A DNA stretch of 64,000 bases, from NCBI RefSeq assembly GCF_001484605.1, contig NZ_CP013747.1:2790001-2854000 (forward strand), written 5' to 3'. The stretch is from Pseudarthrobacter sulfonivorans. Lineage in GTDB: Bacteria > Actinomycetota > Actinomycetes > Actinomycetales > Micrococcaceae. Positions 35,638-43,772 of this stretch are shown here, in pieces. Each line of letters opens with the position of its first letter. Within the stretch, counting starts at the first letter, position 1. Under the pieces are notes generated by a model, which saw only the letters and a program-made list of their open reading frames with translations, did no database searches and was not told the origin of the DNA. A program made the position numbers and the translations under genes.

Positions 35638-35897
35638 AGGCGATAATGCACTTCTCGGCAGCGTCGTCCGAGGTCGCGGATTTGATTCAGTTACTGGTCT
35701 CCGCTCCGATGGTAGCCACATTGCCGGCGTCAATCATGCGTCGGCCCATGCCCCGCAAGCTGAGATGGTTCCCGGGCTTTAGGATCTCGTGATCGAGGCC
35801 TGAATTTGCAGAGCCCGATCCGGTGTTAGCGACGTTCAGGGGGTCGCGCGGTGCAGTCTGTCCATCGAGCGGGCGTTGGTCATCGACAGCTGCACCA
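35638..35897. other. Scrambled region between truncated ABC gene and cupin gene
   Basis: No intact gene. On the minus strand 35687-35880 reads as a coding-like tail (VANTGSGSANSGLDHEILKPGNHLSLRGMGRRMIDAGNVATIGAE) with a stop but no identifiable family. It looks like debris at a recombination boundary. Confidence 0.4.
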
Positions 35898-35937
35898 AGA
35901 AGCGCGGGTACCAGCTCTAGCTGGTACCCGCGCTTCT
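35898..35937 (-). terminator. Strong terminator hairpin after the cupin gene
   Basis: Perfect 19-bp arms (35898-35916 and 35919-35937, AGAAGCGCGGGTACCAGCT and its complement) begin 12 nt past the cupin stop. Confidence 0.85.
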
Positions 35938-35949
35938 CGGAGAACATTT

Positions 35950-36468
35950 CTAGCGAGTGACTCCGTGCATCTCGGAGGTCGGCGGGTAGAAGGGAATCTC
36001 CGGCTTTTTCGCACCGATGATTACGCAGATCAGCGCATCGTCTTCGCTGACAGTGCGAAGGCTCCGGGGAACGCCTGCAGGAACACGAATGAGGTCGCGG
36101 TAGCCCAAAACGCGACTGGCCGTCTTTGTGCCGTCCTCGACATCGTGGACGCAGAACTCCACCTGCCCCTCGAGGACAAAGAACACCTCTTCGACGTCGG
36201 GGTGAGTGTGCTCCGGTCCTACGCACCCGGCCGGCAGAACCATGTTAGAGAACGTGAAGTGCTCGGCCTGGAGGATGTTGTTGTCGTCCGAGTGGTCCCC
36301 GGTAGCGCCCGAGCCGATGTAGCGGACCTGGCCACGCCGGAATTTGTCTCCCATTTTCGTCTGGAACTTCAGAGTGTCAAAGTCAACGACGCGGCTCTCA
36401 CGGGACGCGATAGACGAATCGATGAGCTCTTCAAGATCTATTGTCGGTGCATTTACGGTTTCGCTCAT
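35950..36468 (-). CDS. Cupin-domain protein
   Basis: A 172-residue protein with one conserved cupin barrel near residues 80-165. Motif 1 is HTHPDVEEVFFVLEGQ with metal-ligand His/His/Glu, and motif 2 covers RDLIRVPAGVPRSL (the usual His replaced by Arg or shifted). ATG 36468 is used, with AGAGG 7 nt upstream; 16 more codons upstream are open but unlikely. It is divergent from a MarR gene and next to the ring-cleavage cluster, so it may be a metal dioxygenase, isomerase or ligand sensor there. The exact reaction is unknown. Confidence 0.85.
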   Translation of the reverse strand: MSETVNAPTIDLEELIDSSIASRESRVVDFDTLKFQTKMGDKFRRGQVRYIGSGATGDHSDDNNILQAEHFTFSNMVLPAGCVGPEHTHPDVEEVFFVLEGQVEFCVHDVEDGTKTASRVLGYRDLIRVPAGVPRSLRTVSEDDALICVIIGAKKPEIPFYPPTSEMHGVTR

Positions 36469-36666
36469 TGTTAAACCTCTCGGACTGGGTCGATGTAAAC
36501 CAAAAACTGGTAGCAAAGCTAAGGAGCAACTCCCTCAACTATAACTATCTCAACACTAAGGTAGATTGGATCAAGTATCAAGACCCTGAGTGGAACTAGA
36601 CTGAGTTAGTTGATTGCTGAAAAGCTCAATGTTAAGATGCATTACCTACATCTAAAGGACAGGGCC
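36469..36666. promoter_or_regulatory. Divergent cupin/marR promoter region
   Basis: AT-richer than its surroundings. It holds several related TAAG boxes (ACACTAAGGTAGAT near 36553, GTTAAGATGCATTACC near 36630 with CATCTAA following as an inverted partner). Similar ACTAAG boxes occur in the ALDH/MFS promoter at about 48703 and 48755, so one regulator may serve both. Confidence 0.4.
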
Positions 36667-37212
36667 ATGCCTGACGATACGACTGAAGACGACGCTATTG
36701 ACCGCATTCTGGCGGATTGGCTGCGTGAACGGCCGGACTTGGATGCGAGCTCCATTGGCGTCCTCGGGCGGCTCTTGCGGCTGGCCAATCAGGTCCGCGC
36801 TGTCGAAAGTTCCTACTTTGATGAGTACGGGCTGACACTTGCGTCCTTCGACGTCCTGGCCAACCTGCGCCGCTCCGGGCCACCGCACCGGAAGACTGCC
36901 GGAGAGCTCGCGACCTCCTCCATGCTCACGACCGGTGGTATTACTTTCCGGTTGGACAGGATGGAGGAGCAGAACCTCATTGAGAGAGTTCGGACCCGCG
37001 AAGACCGTCGGGTTGTCTATGCCCAGCTGACCGCACATGGCAAGGCTGTTATCGATGAGGCACTCGGAAAGCATTTAGACAAGCAACGTCAGATGTTGAG
37101 CGGTCTGTCACTATCGGAACTCGATCAACTCGCAGCGCTGCTTAAGAAGGCAGAGGCATCGGTGGTCGCATTTGATGTAAATGCGACGGAAGCGGTTGGC
37201 CAAGGCTCCTGA
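36667..37212 (+). CDS. MarR-family transcriptional regulator
   Basis: A 181-residue regulator. N-terminal helix DAIDRILADWLRERPDLDASSIGVLGRLLRLANQVRAVESSYFDEYGLTLASFDVLANL, recognition helix GELATSSMLTTGGITFRLDRMEEQNLIERVRTREDRRVVYAQLTAHG. This layout is the MarR subgroup that often controls aromatic catabolism. ATG 36667 fits; the frame is open 19 codons earlier. Likely the local regulator of the 36-50 kb cluster. Confidence 0.92.
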   Translation: MPDDTTEDDAIDRILADWLRERPDLDASSIGVLGRLLRLANQVRAVESSYFDEYGLTLASFDVLANLRRSGPPHRKTAGELATSSMLTTGGITFRLDRMEEQNLIERVRTREDRRVVYAQLTAHGKAVIDEALGKHLDKQRQMLSGLSLSELDQLAALLKKAEASVVAFDVNATEAVGQGS

Positions 37213-37312
37213 AACATTCCGTCTTCTTCTGCCGGCGCTAACTGGCACACTTCTGGCGCGAAGGCTTACTGCCCGCTGCGAGGAGGGCAGTAATTCGAGG
37301 CGGTTCCTGCAC

Positions 37313-38113
37313 TCATATCAGTCCACCCCGGCCACCGATAATGGATTCCAGGGATCGTAGTACGGCGAACGGCACTACACCGCTTGTCCTCGGATTGTCC
37401 TCAGAAGGCTTGTTGCGGATTTCGAATCGATATTCCCCGATGGTTCCAGAAGCTTCAATGACGTGGCTGGTCAGTTCCGCTGCGGGGTCTGCCCGTACTC
37501 TGACCGTCACAGCGTCCCAGTTGTTAACAGCGATGGCAACGGCGGCGCCAGCGTTTAGAGACTTGGGGAACAACAGCGCGGCTTCAGCGGCCGATCCTTC
37601 ATAAACGTCCAGTGGGCCACGAACATTGCGTATCTCCTCAACCAAGGCCTCGTTCATCCAGGGCTGGACAAGGGAGCCCGGCAACTTCGTCGTCGTAATC
37701 GTGACTCTGTCATAGCCTCCCGCACGGGCGCCTGAGGACAAAAGGTCGAGGCCGCCAACTGCGCCAGATGTCAGGAAGAGCCGCCCCGGCCCGGCGGCAT
37801 TGAGCTGCTTTGAGAATTCTCTATCTGCCAGGGCACCAATAGACGTCACGAGCAGGTCAACACCCGCCCGGAGCACAACCTCGGCGTGCTCGACGAGTGC
37901 TTCCTGACCTGCACATTCAACTAGCAAGTCGCAGCATTCCAGAGCCTCCGTCAGGTCCAACTGCTTCGCCGGAGCACTCCTTAGCGGGCTCCGGGAGATG
38001 ATCCCTTCCAAGACAGCCCCTGTGACCCGTCCCGTAGTAATCCCAGCAACGACGGGTACTCCGATGGCGCCGTAACCGATGACTCCGACCCGGCAGGTGC
38101 GTGCTGACTTCAT
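37313..38113 (-). CDS. Aspartate-dehydrogenase-like NAD(P) oxidoreductase
   Basis: A 266-residue protein with N-terminal Rossmann motif VGVIGYGAIGVPVV and the aspartate dehydrogenase domain blocks DLLVECAGQEALVEHAEVVLRAGVDLLVTSIGALAD, LTSGAVGGLDLL and FPKSLNAGAAVAIA. Length equals L-aspartate dehydrogenases, which deaminate aspartate or make iminoaspartate for NAD. In a ring-cleavage cluster it more likely oxidatively deaminates or reduces another amino/keto acid. AAGGAC lies 5 nt before the ATG. It ends 100 nt from the convergent MarR gene. Confidence 0.85.
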   Translation of the reverse strand: MKSARTCRVGVIGYGAIGVPVVAGITTGRVTGAVLEGIISRSPLRSAPAKQLDLTEALECCDLLVECAGQEALVEHAEVVLRAGVDLLVTSIGALADREFSKQLNAAGPGRLFLTSGAVGGLDLLSSGARAGGYDRVTITTTKLPGSLVQPWMNEALVEEIRNVRGPLDVYEGSAAEAALLFPKSLNAGAAVAIAVNNWDAVTVRVRADPAAELTSHVIEASGTIGEYRFEIRNKPSEDNPRTSGVVPFAVLRSLESIIGGRGGLI

Positions 38114-38291
38114 AATGTCCTTCGAGTCTTGAGAGTAGGTAGTTAGTTCCGCTCGCACAGAGGGTTCATGAAGCACAGTGACGAGAATATTCTCGTCACG
38201 CTCGGAGGCATTAGTGCTCACTCGAATACCACTCTGAACTACCGGTGCTTTCACGCGCTTTACAGCGCCTTAGTGGGAGAGAAGGTCGGTT

Positions 38292-38336
38292 CCCTCCGAA
38301 TGTCGGATTGCCAACTACAATCCGACATTCGGAGGG
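38292..38336. repeat. 19-bp perfect inverted repeat downstream of the Rieske gene
   Basis: Arms CCCTCCGAATGTCGGATTG and its exact complement flank a 7-nt loop. Each arm contains its own near palindrome (TCCGA-N3-TCGGA). It lies 129 nt beyond the Rieske stop and 178 nt before the next ATG on the same strand. It may be a terminator stem without a T-run, or a double regulator site for the gene at 37313. Confidence 0.7.
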
Positions 38337-38464
38337 TCAGAACTGGAAGAGACGTATCCACCCGGACCGCGCACCCAGGGCATCTGACGCAAATCCCACT
38401 GGTGGGCAGCCCCGATAATCCCTTGTGCTTCGATTTCCACCGTCCAGCAACATGGAGTCCTCCG

Positions 38465-39553
38465 TTACAGGCCTTCCCCTCTGAGGACGGCGGCCTGCTT
38501 TTCTGCGTCGGCTTCGTATATGCGCCTGATCCGTGCGACGCCAAGGTCATGCTGGTAGAGATGTTCATCTTTGTCGGCGTCTGCGGCGAGTGCTTCGAGG
38601 ACTTCGCGGTCCTGTTCAAGGACTGCCCAGTGCTTTTCTTCAAGTGTCGCCTTGTACATGAACCGCCAGACGTCCCGCTCCCAGTCGGAGACGGTGCGGG
38701 TACGCCAGTGGAAAATTGCCGAGTTGTTTGCATCAATGGGAGTGGCCATACCGACGATGCCAAAATTCCCGCCGGGCCCTGCAGACTCGGCATAGGGGAT
38801 TTCCAGATCGACGTAGTCCATAGCTTCGCGGCAGTATTCGACCCAGTCGAAGTTCACGCCGCGCTGGTCTGTCTTCTCAAAGAAGAAGCCGCGATCAGTT
38901 TCGCGGATGCGGAAGCGGGCGCTGGTGTCTCCGCCGAACATGGAGTGTGAGTCGCGGTGGAGGAAAGCGCCGTGCATCGGATCCAGGACGTTGTCCATGT
39001 AGAAGCGCCAGGGCCCCTTCCATTCCGCGAAGTTCGAGAACCAGGAAACTTCCGGATTGGCCAAGCGGTCCGGCAGCTTGAACTCCGTTACCTCGGAGTC
39101 AGCTGTCAGTGGCATGAACGCAAAGATGGTGTCGGCTGCTTCTGCAACTGCCAGCGACGTGGTAACGGTTCGGCCTTCGAGGGCACATCCGGGCATGCCA
39201 GGAACGGAAATTACCGTACCGTTTCCATCGACCTGCACTCCGTGATATTTGCAGGCCACGCGGTCTCCGAGGTGCTGACCGACTGAGAGGGGGGCGCTGC
39301 GGTGGGGGCAGCGGTCCTCTAGCATGCGAATACGTCCGGTGGCATCGCGAAACAGCAGCCAGTCCACGCCCAGGCGCTTGACCTTGACCATGTCCCCAAC
39401 GCCGACAAAGCGGGAGGGGTAGATGGGGTACCAGCGGTCCCGCAGGCCCATCGCTGCCAGTTCCTTGGCATCGACTTCGTGGCGGACGCCCACGACGTTT
39501 TTTGTCCTGCTCTTGCCGCCGGTGGGACGTGCGGTTGGTGTTGTAGTTGTCAT
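38465..39553 (-). CDS. Rieske non-haem iron oxygenase, alpha subunit
   Basis: A 362-residue terminal oxygenase of the VanA/phthalate-oxygenase-like class. The Rieske centre is C82-P-H84...C101-x2-H104. The mononuclear iron site is N188-x2-D191-x2-H194-x4-H199, with D191 bridging to the neighbouring subunit. It hydroxylates or dealkylates an aromatic ring with electrons from a reductase; the PDR-type reductase at 45590 is the probable partner. No beta subunit is present, consistent with a homotrimeric alpha-only enzyme. Last structural gene of the leftward operon. Confidence 0.95.
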   Translation of the reverse strand: MTTTTPTARPTGGKSRTKNVVGVRHEVDAKELAAMGLRDRWYPIYPSRFVGVGDMVKVKRLGVDWLLFRDATGRIRMLEDRCPHRSAPLSVGQHLGDRVACKYHGVQVDGNGTVISVPGMPGCALEGRTVTTSLAVAEAADTIFAFMPLTADSEVTEFKLPDRLANPEVSWFSNFAEWKGPWRFYMDNVLDPMHGAFLHRDSHSMFGGDTSARFRIRETDRGFFFEKTDQRGVNFDWVEYCREAMDYVDLEIPYAESAGPGGNFGIVGMATPIDANNSAIFHWRTRTVSDWERDVWRFMYKATLEEKHWAVLEQDREVLEALAADADKDEHLYQHDLGVARIRRIYEADAEKQAAVLRGEGL

Positions 39554-39556
39554 TTC

Positions 39557-39775
39557 TTATTCTCCCAATCGTCGCATTTCGGCGCGGAAACGGGCTTCGT
39601 CCCACGGGCTGCCATCCGGAGCATTTAGACCGAGGCCGTTCAAACCTGCAACCACTCCTGGCAGATCTTTTGAGCCGCCGGCGAAGATCTCGCTGAGTGC
39701 CCCGGCGAGTTTCTTCTCGTAGGGAGTCGCAGGCCCGGTGCGGGCCTGATTCGGTTCTAGGTACTGTTCAGGCAC
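39557..39775 (-). CDS. Small recombinase-like helix-turn-helix domain protein
   Basis: A 72-residue protein starting at GTG with GAGGAGG in front. Sequence YLEPNQARTGPATPYEKKLAGALSEIFAGGSKDLPGVVAGLNGLGLNAPDGSPWDEARFRAEMRRLG resembles the short domain labelled recombinase-like helix-turn-helix, found beside Rieske oxygenases (recalled, not searched). It overlaps the hydrolase upstream by 8 nt and ends 3 nt before the Rieske ATG, so all three are coupled. I suspect a small accessory subunit of the oxygenase rather than a DNA-binding protein. Confidence 0.75.
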   Translation of the reverse strand: MPEQYLEPNQARTGPATPYEKKLAGALSEIFAGGSKDLPGVVAGLNGLGLNAPDGSPWDEARFRAEMRRLGE

Positions 39776-40391
39776 GGAAGTCCTCCTCTGATTCGGCGAA
39801 GGTGTGCAGGCCTTCGGCGATGGTCATGAATGATGTGGCCCACTCGTTGAAAGAGTCAGCCCTTGTTCGGTGTGCGGGGACGGCGGTATTTTCGATAATG
39901 ACGAAGACGCCATTGTCGATGCCGCCAGCGATGCTCTGGGGCTCGTTAATATCTGTGTCCGCGTGCGGCGCGGCGGCGATAACCAGCGATGGGGCCTGAA
40001 CGAGTTGGAGCGAACGGGCATATCCCTCGATGGAGATGTCAACTTCCGGGTCGCCAAGAATCATGCTTTTGACCAGCTCGGGATAACGGCCCGCGAGCAC
40101 GATCGTGCCGTAGACGGCACGGCCGGAGGCCACTAGGTGCACCGGGGTGACCCCGCCGTCCCGCAGCGCTGCCGCAGCAGTTGTCACCCATGCCTCAATC
40201 TGGTCTGGTGAGCCAGCGGCGTCCGGAATGACACCGTCCGGAACGTCCCAGGCCACGGCGTCGTAGGCGGCTATCTGATGCGCGAACCACTCTCCGGCTC
40301 CGGCGCCGTTGTGAAGACAGACGACGCGATGCCGGATCTGCCCTGCTTCCAGTTCCGGGCCGTCCCAGGTTAGAGTTTCTGTCGGTTCCAT
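39768..40391 (-). CDS. Alpha/beta-hydrolase-fold protein with degenerate nucleophile elbow
   Basis: A 207-residue protein. HRVVCLHNGAGAGEWFAHQIAAYDAVAWDVPDG matches the first strands and the oxyanion HG-type loop (HNGAGAG). The elbow reads HLVASGRAVYGTIVLAG instead of GxSxG, although a Ser is present. A late His is in VPAHRTRAD. It is shorter than normal hydrolases (about 270) and lacks a clear cap, so it may be inactive or act on an unusual ester. Coupled to the small HTH-like gene and 18 nt after the TPP enzyme gene. Confidence 0.75.
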   Translation of the reverse strand: MEPTETLTWDGPELEAGQIRHRVVCLHNGAGAGEWFAHQIAAYDAVAWDVPDGVIPDAAGSPDQIEAWVTTAAAALRDGGVTPVHLVASGRAVYGTIVLAGRYPELVKSMILGDPEVDISIEGYARSLQLVQAPSLVIAAAPHADTDINEPQSIAGGIDNGVFVIIENTAVPAHRTRADSFNEWATSFMTIAEGLHTFAESEEDFRA

Positions 40392-40409
40392 GATTTCCTC
40401 CTCGTGCGT

Positions 40410-42080
40410 CTAGTGGTTCCGGCTGGGGATATGCACCGGCGGCACAAAGGCTCCCGGGGCTGGGTCCAGGGCGGTGACATCAATTTCGATAACTGCCGGT
40501 CCCGGAACTGCCAGCGCTTCTGCCAGGGCCTGGTCGAACTGCCCGGAACCACGGACCCGCCAAAACGGCAGGCGAAGTGATTGGGCCAACAAATCGAAGT
40601 CCGGTGTGTAAAGGTCCACGCCGGCTTCGGCGAAGCCGTTGGCTTTTTGCATGTTCCGAAGGACCCCGTAGCCGCTGTCATTGAAGACCAGCACTACGCA
40701 CCAGGCACCCGACCCGCCCAGGGAGGCAAGCTCACCGAGGTGGACCGCCAGTCCGCCGTCACCGACGATCACCGCCGTCGGGATTCCGGGCCGGGCGCAG
40801 GCGGCACCGATACCCATCGCAAGTCCCTGGCCAATGCCGCCGCCGAGCGGGAAAATGTTCGTCTCCCGCGAGTAAATTTCCAGCAGGCGGTTGCCCCATT
40901 GGCTGGAGGGGATCGTCACGTCGCGGGCGATCACTGATTCACGGTCAAGCCGGCGGCGAAGGCTTTCGCAGATCTCGGCATACCCGCCGATGTATTCGGT
41001 CAGGGCGGCCCGGACACTGCGGCGGGTCGCGCGGACCCGCTCGGTCCAGCCTGCTTCGACGCTGTGCGCGGGGAGTTTCTTAACGATCTCTTCGAGCAGG
41101 ATCCGTGAATCACCCTCCAGCCCGACATCAGCCGGGTAAACCCGGCCGATGGCGGCAGGATCAATATCAAGCTGGATGTGCGGCCTGGGCAAGGTCATTG
41201 AGTAGTGTTTCGTTTCATTGGAACGAAAATGCGTTCCAACACTCAGCAGCAGGTCCGCATCCGCAATGAGCGCGGCGGCCTCGGGCGTGGTGGCGAAGTT
41301 TCCGATCACCTGATCGTCGTCTTCGGGTACTACGCCCCTGCCCGAGTTGCTGGTCAGCAGCCCGGCCCCGAGGCGGTGCAGCAGCTCAGCCAGGGCGGTA
41401 CCGGCGCCGGCGGCTCCACCGCCTGCCCAGATAAGGGGTCTTTTGGCTTGAGAGAGCAATTTCACGGCTTCAGCCACGGCGTCATGATCGAAGGAGACAG
41501 CTGCCGGGCTGGGGGTGTCGGCCGGGCGCTGGTCTTCCGGGAGGGCCAGGTATTGCAGATCGATGGGCCATTCCAGGCTGGCTGGTGTGTGCGGAAGAGT
41601 GAGCAGGTGCGCAATAGCCTCCTCCAGATCCGCCTCCGCATCTTTCTCGTTGAAGATCGTCCGTGCGTAACCGGATACTGCTTGAAGCATCTGCAGCTGG
41701 CGAGGGACCTCATGGATCACTCCCCGGTTGCTTCCGAGGTATTCGCTGTCGATCTGGCCCGTGATGTGCAGCACCCTGCTGCCCGCAGTCAGTGCCTCCA
41801 CCATGGAGCCGGCTGCATTGCCCGCTCCGGTGCCGGTGCTGGTCAGGGCCACACCGAACTTACCCGAAGCGCGCGCGTAAGCGTCGGCCGCATTAACTGC
41901 GGCGGCTTCGTGGCGGACTGCTACAAAGTTCAGTTCCCGGTCCACGGCCTCGACCAGGGGAAGGTTGTGGATGCTGATCACCCCAAAAGCGGTGTCAATG
42001 CCGTGCCTGCGCATGACGCGGACGAGGATGTCCCCGCCCGTAGGATCCCGGGGTATTTCTGTTGCTTGTTCCTGTGACAT
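40410..42080 (-). CDS. Thiamine-pyrophosphate-dependent enzyme (IlvB/benzoylformate decarboxylase family)
   Basis: A 556-residue soluble enzyme. N-terminal PYR domain with the cofactor-activating Glu in VAVRHEAAAVNAADAYARASGKFGVALTSTGTGAGN, a central domain, and a C-terminal PP domain with GDGGLAVHLGELASL...VFNDSGYGVLRNMQ (the GDG-N Mg/TPP motif). Family members decarboxylate 2-oxo acids or condense them. No FAD-domain hallmark of true acetolactate synthase is obvious. In this cluster a 2-oxo-acid decarboxylase or carboligase acting on a ring-cleavage or side-chain intermediate is likely. Confidence 0.9.
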   Translation of the reverse strand: MSQEQATEIPRDPTGGDILVRVMRRHGIDTAFGVISIHNLPLVEAVDRELNFVAVRHEAAAVNAADAYARASGKFGVALTSTGTGAGNAAGSMVEALTAGSRVLHITGQIDSEYLGSNRGVIHEVPRQLQMLQAVSGYARTIFNEKDAEADLEEAIAHLLTLPHTPASLEWPIDLQYLALPEDQRPADTPSPAAVSFDHDAVAEAVKLLSQAKRPLIWAGGGAAGAGTALAELLHRLGAGLLTSNSGRGVVPEDDDQVIGNFATTPEAAALIADADLLLSVGTHFRSNETKHYSMTLPRPHIQLDIDPAAIGRVYPADVGLEGDSRILLEEIVKKLPAHSVEAGWTERVRATRRSVRAALTEYIGGYAEICESLRRRLDRESVIARDVTIPSSQWGNRLLEIYSRETNIFPLGGGIGQGLAMGIGAACARPGIPTAVIVGDGGLAVHLGELASLGGSGAWCVVLVFNDSGYGVLRNMQKANGFAEAGVDLYTPDFDLLAQSLRLPFWRVRGSGQFDQALAEALAVPGPAVIEIDVTALDPAPGAFVPPVHIPSRNH

Positions 42081-42154
42081 GTCTTATCTCTTTCGTAGAT
42101 CAGGGCCGGGTCCGCCGGGGAGGCCGTGCAGCGGAAGCCGGATTGGCGGGTGGC

Positions 42155-42943
42155 TTACACATAGCGGCCAACACCGCCGCCGACGTCGATCGTGGCTCCC
42201 GTTGTATAGCCGCTAAGCGGGGATAGAAGGGTGAGAATGTGGAAGGCGACTTCTTCGGCAGTGCCGAAGCGGCCCAGCTTTACCCCCCGGTCTTTCGTGA
42301 TCTCGGCGCTCCAGTCCGTGAAGTCCAGCCCGCTGCCGGAATTCTCAAATCGCCGGCGCCACTGGCCGGTGTCGATCAGTCCCAGCAGCACCGAGTTGAC
42401 CCGGGTACCGTCCCCGGCGAGATCATCTGCGATCGAATGGGACAAGTTCAGCAACCCGGCGCGGGCGGCCGAAGTAGCTGCCAGGCGCAGCTCGGGCTGG
42501 CGGGACAGGATGGCATTCACGTTGACCACCGATCCCTGCGCCGATGCGGCAAGTGCGGCACGAGCGGATCGCACCATGTTCAAAACGCCGAATATCTTGA
42601 GGTCGAATTCGTCGCGGAACTGTTCGTCAGTCGTCTCATCCAACGTGGCCATGAGGGAACGGCCGGCATTGCAGACCAGCCCATCCACGGTGCCAAAGCT
42701 ATCCAGCGTCCCGGCGACGAATGCGTCCGTCGCTTGGCGGTCAGTGACGTCGCAGGAGGCGAGGTAGATGGAGTTCTTGTCGGCCCAGGCAAATTGATCG
42801 AAGGCTGCGGCGAGGCGCCCGGCATCACGGGCGCAAGCAGCTACTTTGGCGCCTTCCGCGAGCAGGTAGTGGGCGGTGGCCAGGCCGACACCGGAACTCG
42901 CGCCTGTCACGACGACGGTGCGGTCCTTGAGTTGCAGGTCCAT
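42155..42943 (-). CDS. SDR-family protein lacking the catalytic Tyr
   Basis: A 262-residue SDR. The cofactor motif is TGASSGVG (about 13-20) and CNAGRS is conserved. The active-site region reads ILSRQPELRLAATSAARAGLLNLSHSIA, where the YxxxK pair of classical SDRs is not present. This matches an SDR subgroup related to beta-ketoacyl-ACP reductases that lacks the standard tetrad. The C-terminus LSPLSGYTTGATIDVGGGVG is ordinary. It may still act as dehydrogenase by another mechanism or be structural. Confidence 0.88.
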   Translation of the reverse strand: MDLQLKDRTVVVTGASSGVGLATAHYLLAEGAKVAACARDAGRLAAAFDQFAWADKNSIYLASCDVTDRQATDAFVAGTLDSFGTVDGLVCNAGRSLMATLDETTDEQFRDEFDLKIFGVLNMVRSARAALAASAQGSVVNVNAILSRQPELRLAATSAARAGLLNLSHSIADDLAGDGTRVNSVLLGLIDTGQWRRRFENSGSGLDFTDWSAEITKDRGVKLGRFGTAEEVAFHILTLLSPLSGYTTGATIDVGGGVGRYV

Positions 42944-43028
42944 CTGGGATCTCCTTGATCGTTAGCCGGTGGTCGGCATCATGGGGTAGTTTTCGGAAGG
43001 GGATGTTCATAGGTCGGCGAAGGCCGCC

Positions 43029-43772
43029 TTAGTGCCCCATAACAAAGCCGCCGTCCACAACGATGTTTTGACCTGTGATGAACGCCGCCGCGTCGGAGAG
43101 CAGGAATTGGACCACGCCGGAGACGTCCTCGGGTACCTGGTCCCGTGTGAGTACCCTGTTGTCCTCATAAAGCTGATAGCGGGAGGACGGAACGGACTCG
43201 GTTGCTTCGACCCTGGTCAGGCCTGGGGCGACGGCGTTGACGCGGATCCCGGCTGCTCCCGCGTCGCGGGCCATGGTCCGGGTCATCGCCAGGACCGCAC
43301 CTTTGGAGCCGACGTAGTGGACAAGGCGCGGAGACCCGTACAGGGCGGCATCGGACGCGATATTGACGATGGAGCCCGTCTGCTTTTTCGCTAAGTGTGG
43401 ATAGAGGTGCTTGCTCACGAGCCAGGTACCGTAGGTGTTGACGGTCATGACCCGCTGGAAGAAATCCTCGTCAAGGTCCCAGAATGCGTCGCCGCCGACT
43501 CCGTCGGCGAGGGCGGCATTGTTGACCAGCCCATCTGCGCCGCCTAGCTTCCAGACGGCGTCGGCCAAGGCCGCGACGGAGGCCTTGTCGGCGATGTCGG
43601 TAATGATTGCCGTGGCATCGAGTCCGCGTTCCCGCAGCGTCGCGGCTGCCTGTTCGGCGAGCTCGGCGTTCTTCTCGGCGATGACGACGCGGTCACCGTC
43701 GGCCGCCAGCCGTTCGGCAATACTGAACCCCAGTCCGCGGCCGGAGCCGGTGATTACTATCAACCGTGTCAT
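43029..43772 (-). CDS. Short-chain dehydrogenase/reductase
   Basis: A 247-residue classical SDR. GSGRGLG cofactor motif at residues 9-15, NNAA at about 86, catalytic Ser in IVNIASDAALYG and Tyr/Lys in YVGSKGAV. C-terminal FITGQNIVVDGGFVMGH is typical of FabG-like enzymes. The start overlaps the hydrolase stop by 4 nt. Likely oxidises a cis-dihydrodiol or hydroxy-acid intermediate in the pathway. Confidence 0.92.
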   Translation of the reverse strand: MTRLIVITGSGRGLGFSIAERLAADGDRVVIAEKNAELAEQAAATLRERGLDATAIITDIADKASVAALADAVWKLGGADGLVNNAALADGVGGDAFWDLDEDFFQRVMTVNTYGTWLVSKHLYPHLAKKQTGSIVNIASDAALYGSPRLVHYVGSKGAVLAMTRTMARDAGAAGIRVNAVAPGLTRVEATESVPSSRYQLYEDNRVLTRDQVPEDVSGVVQFLLSDAAAFITGQNIVVDGGFVMGH

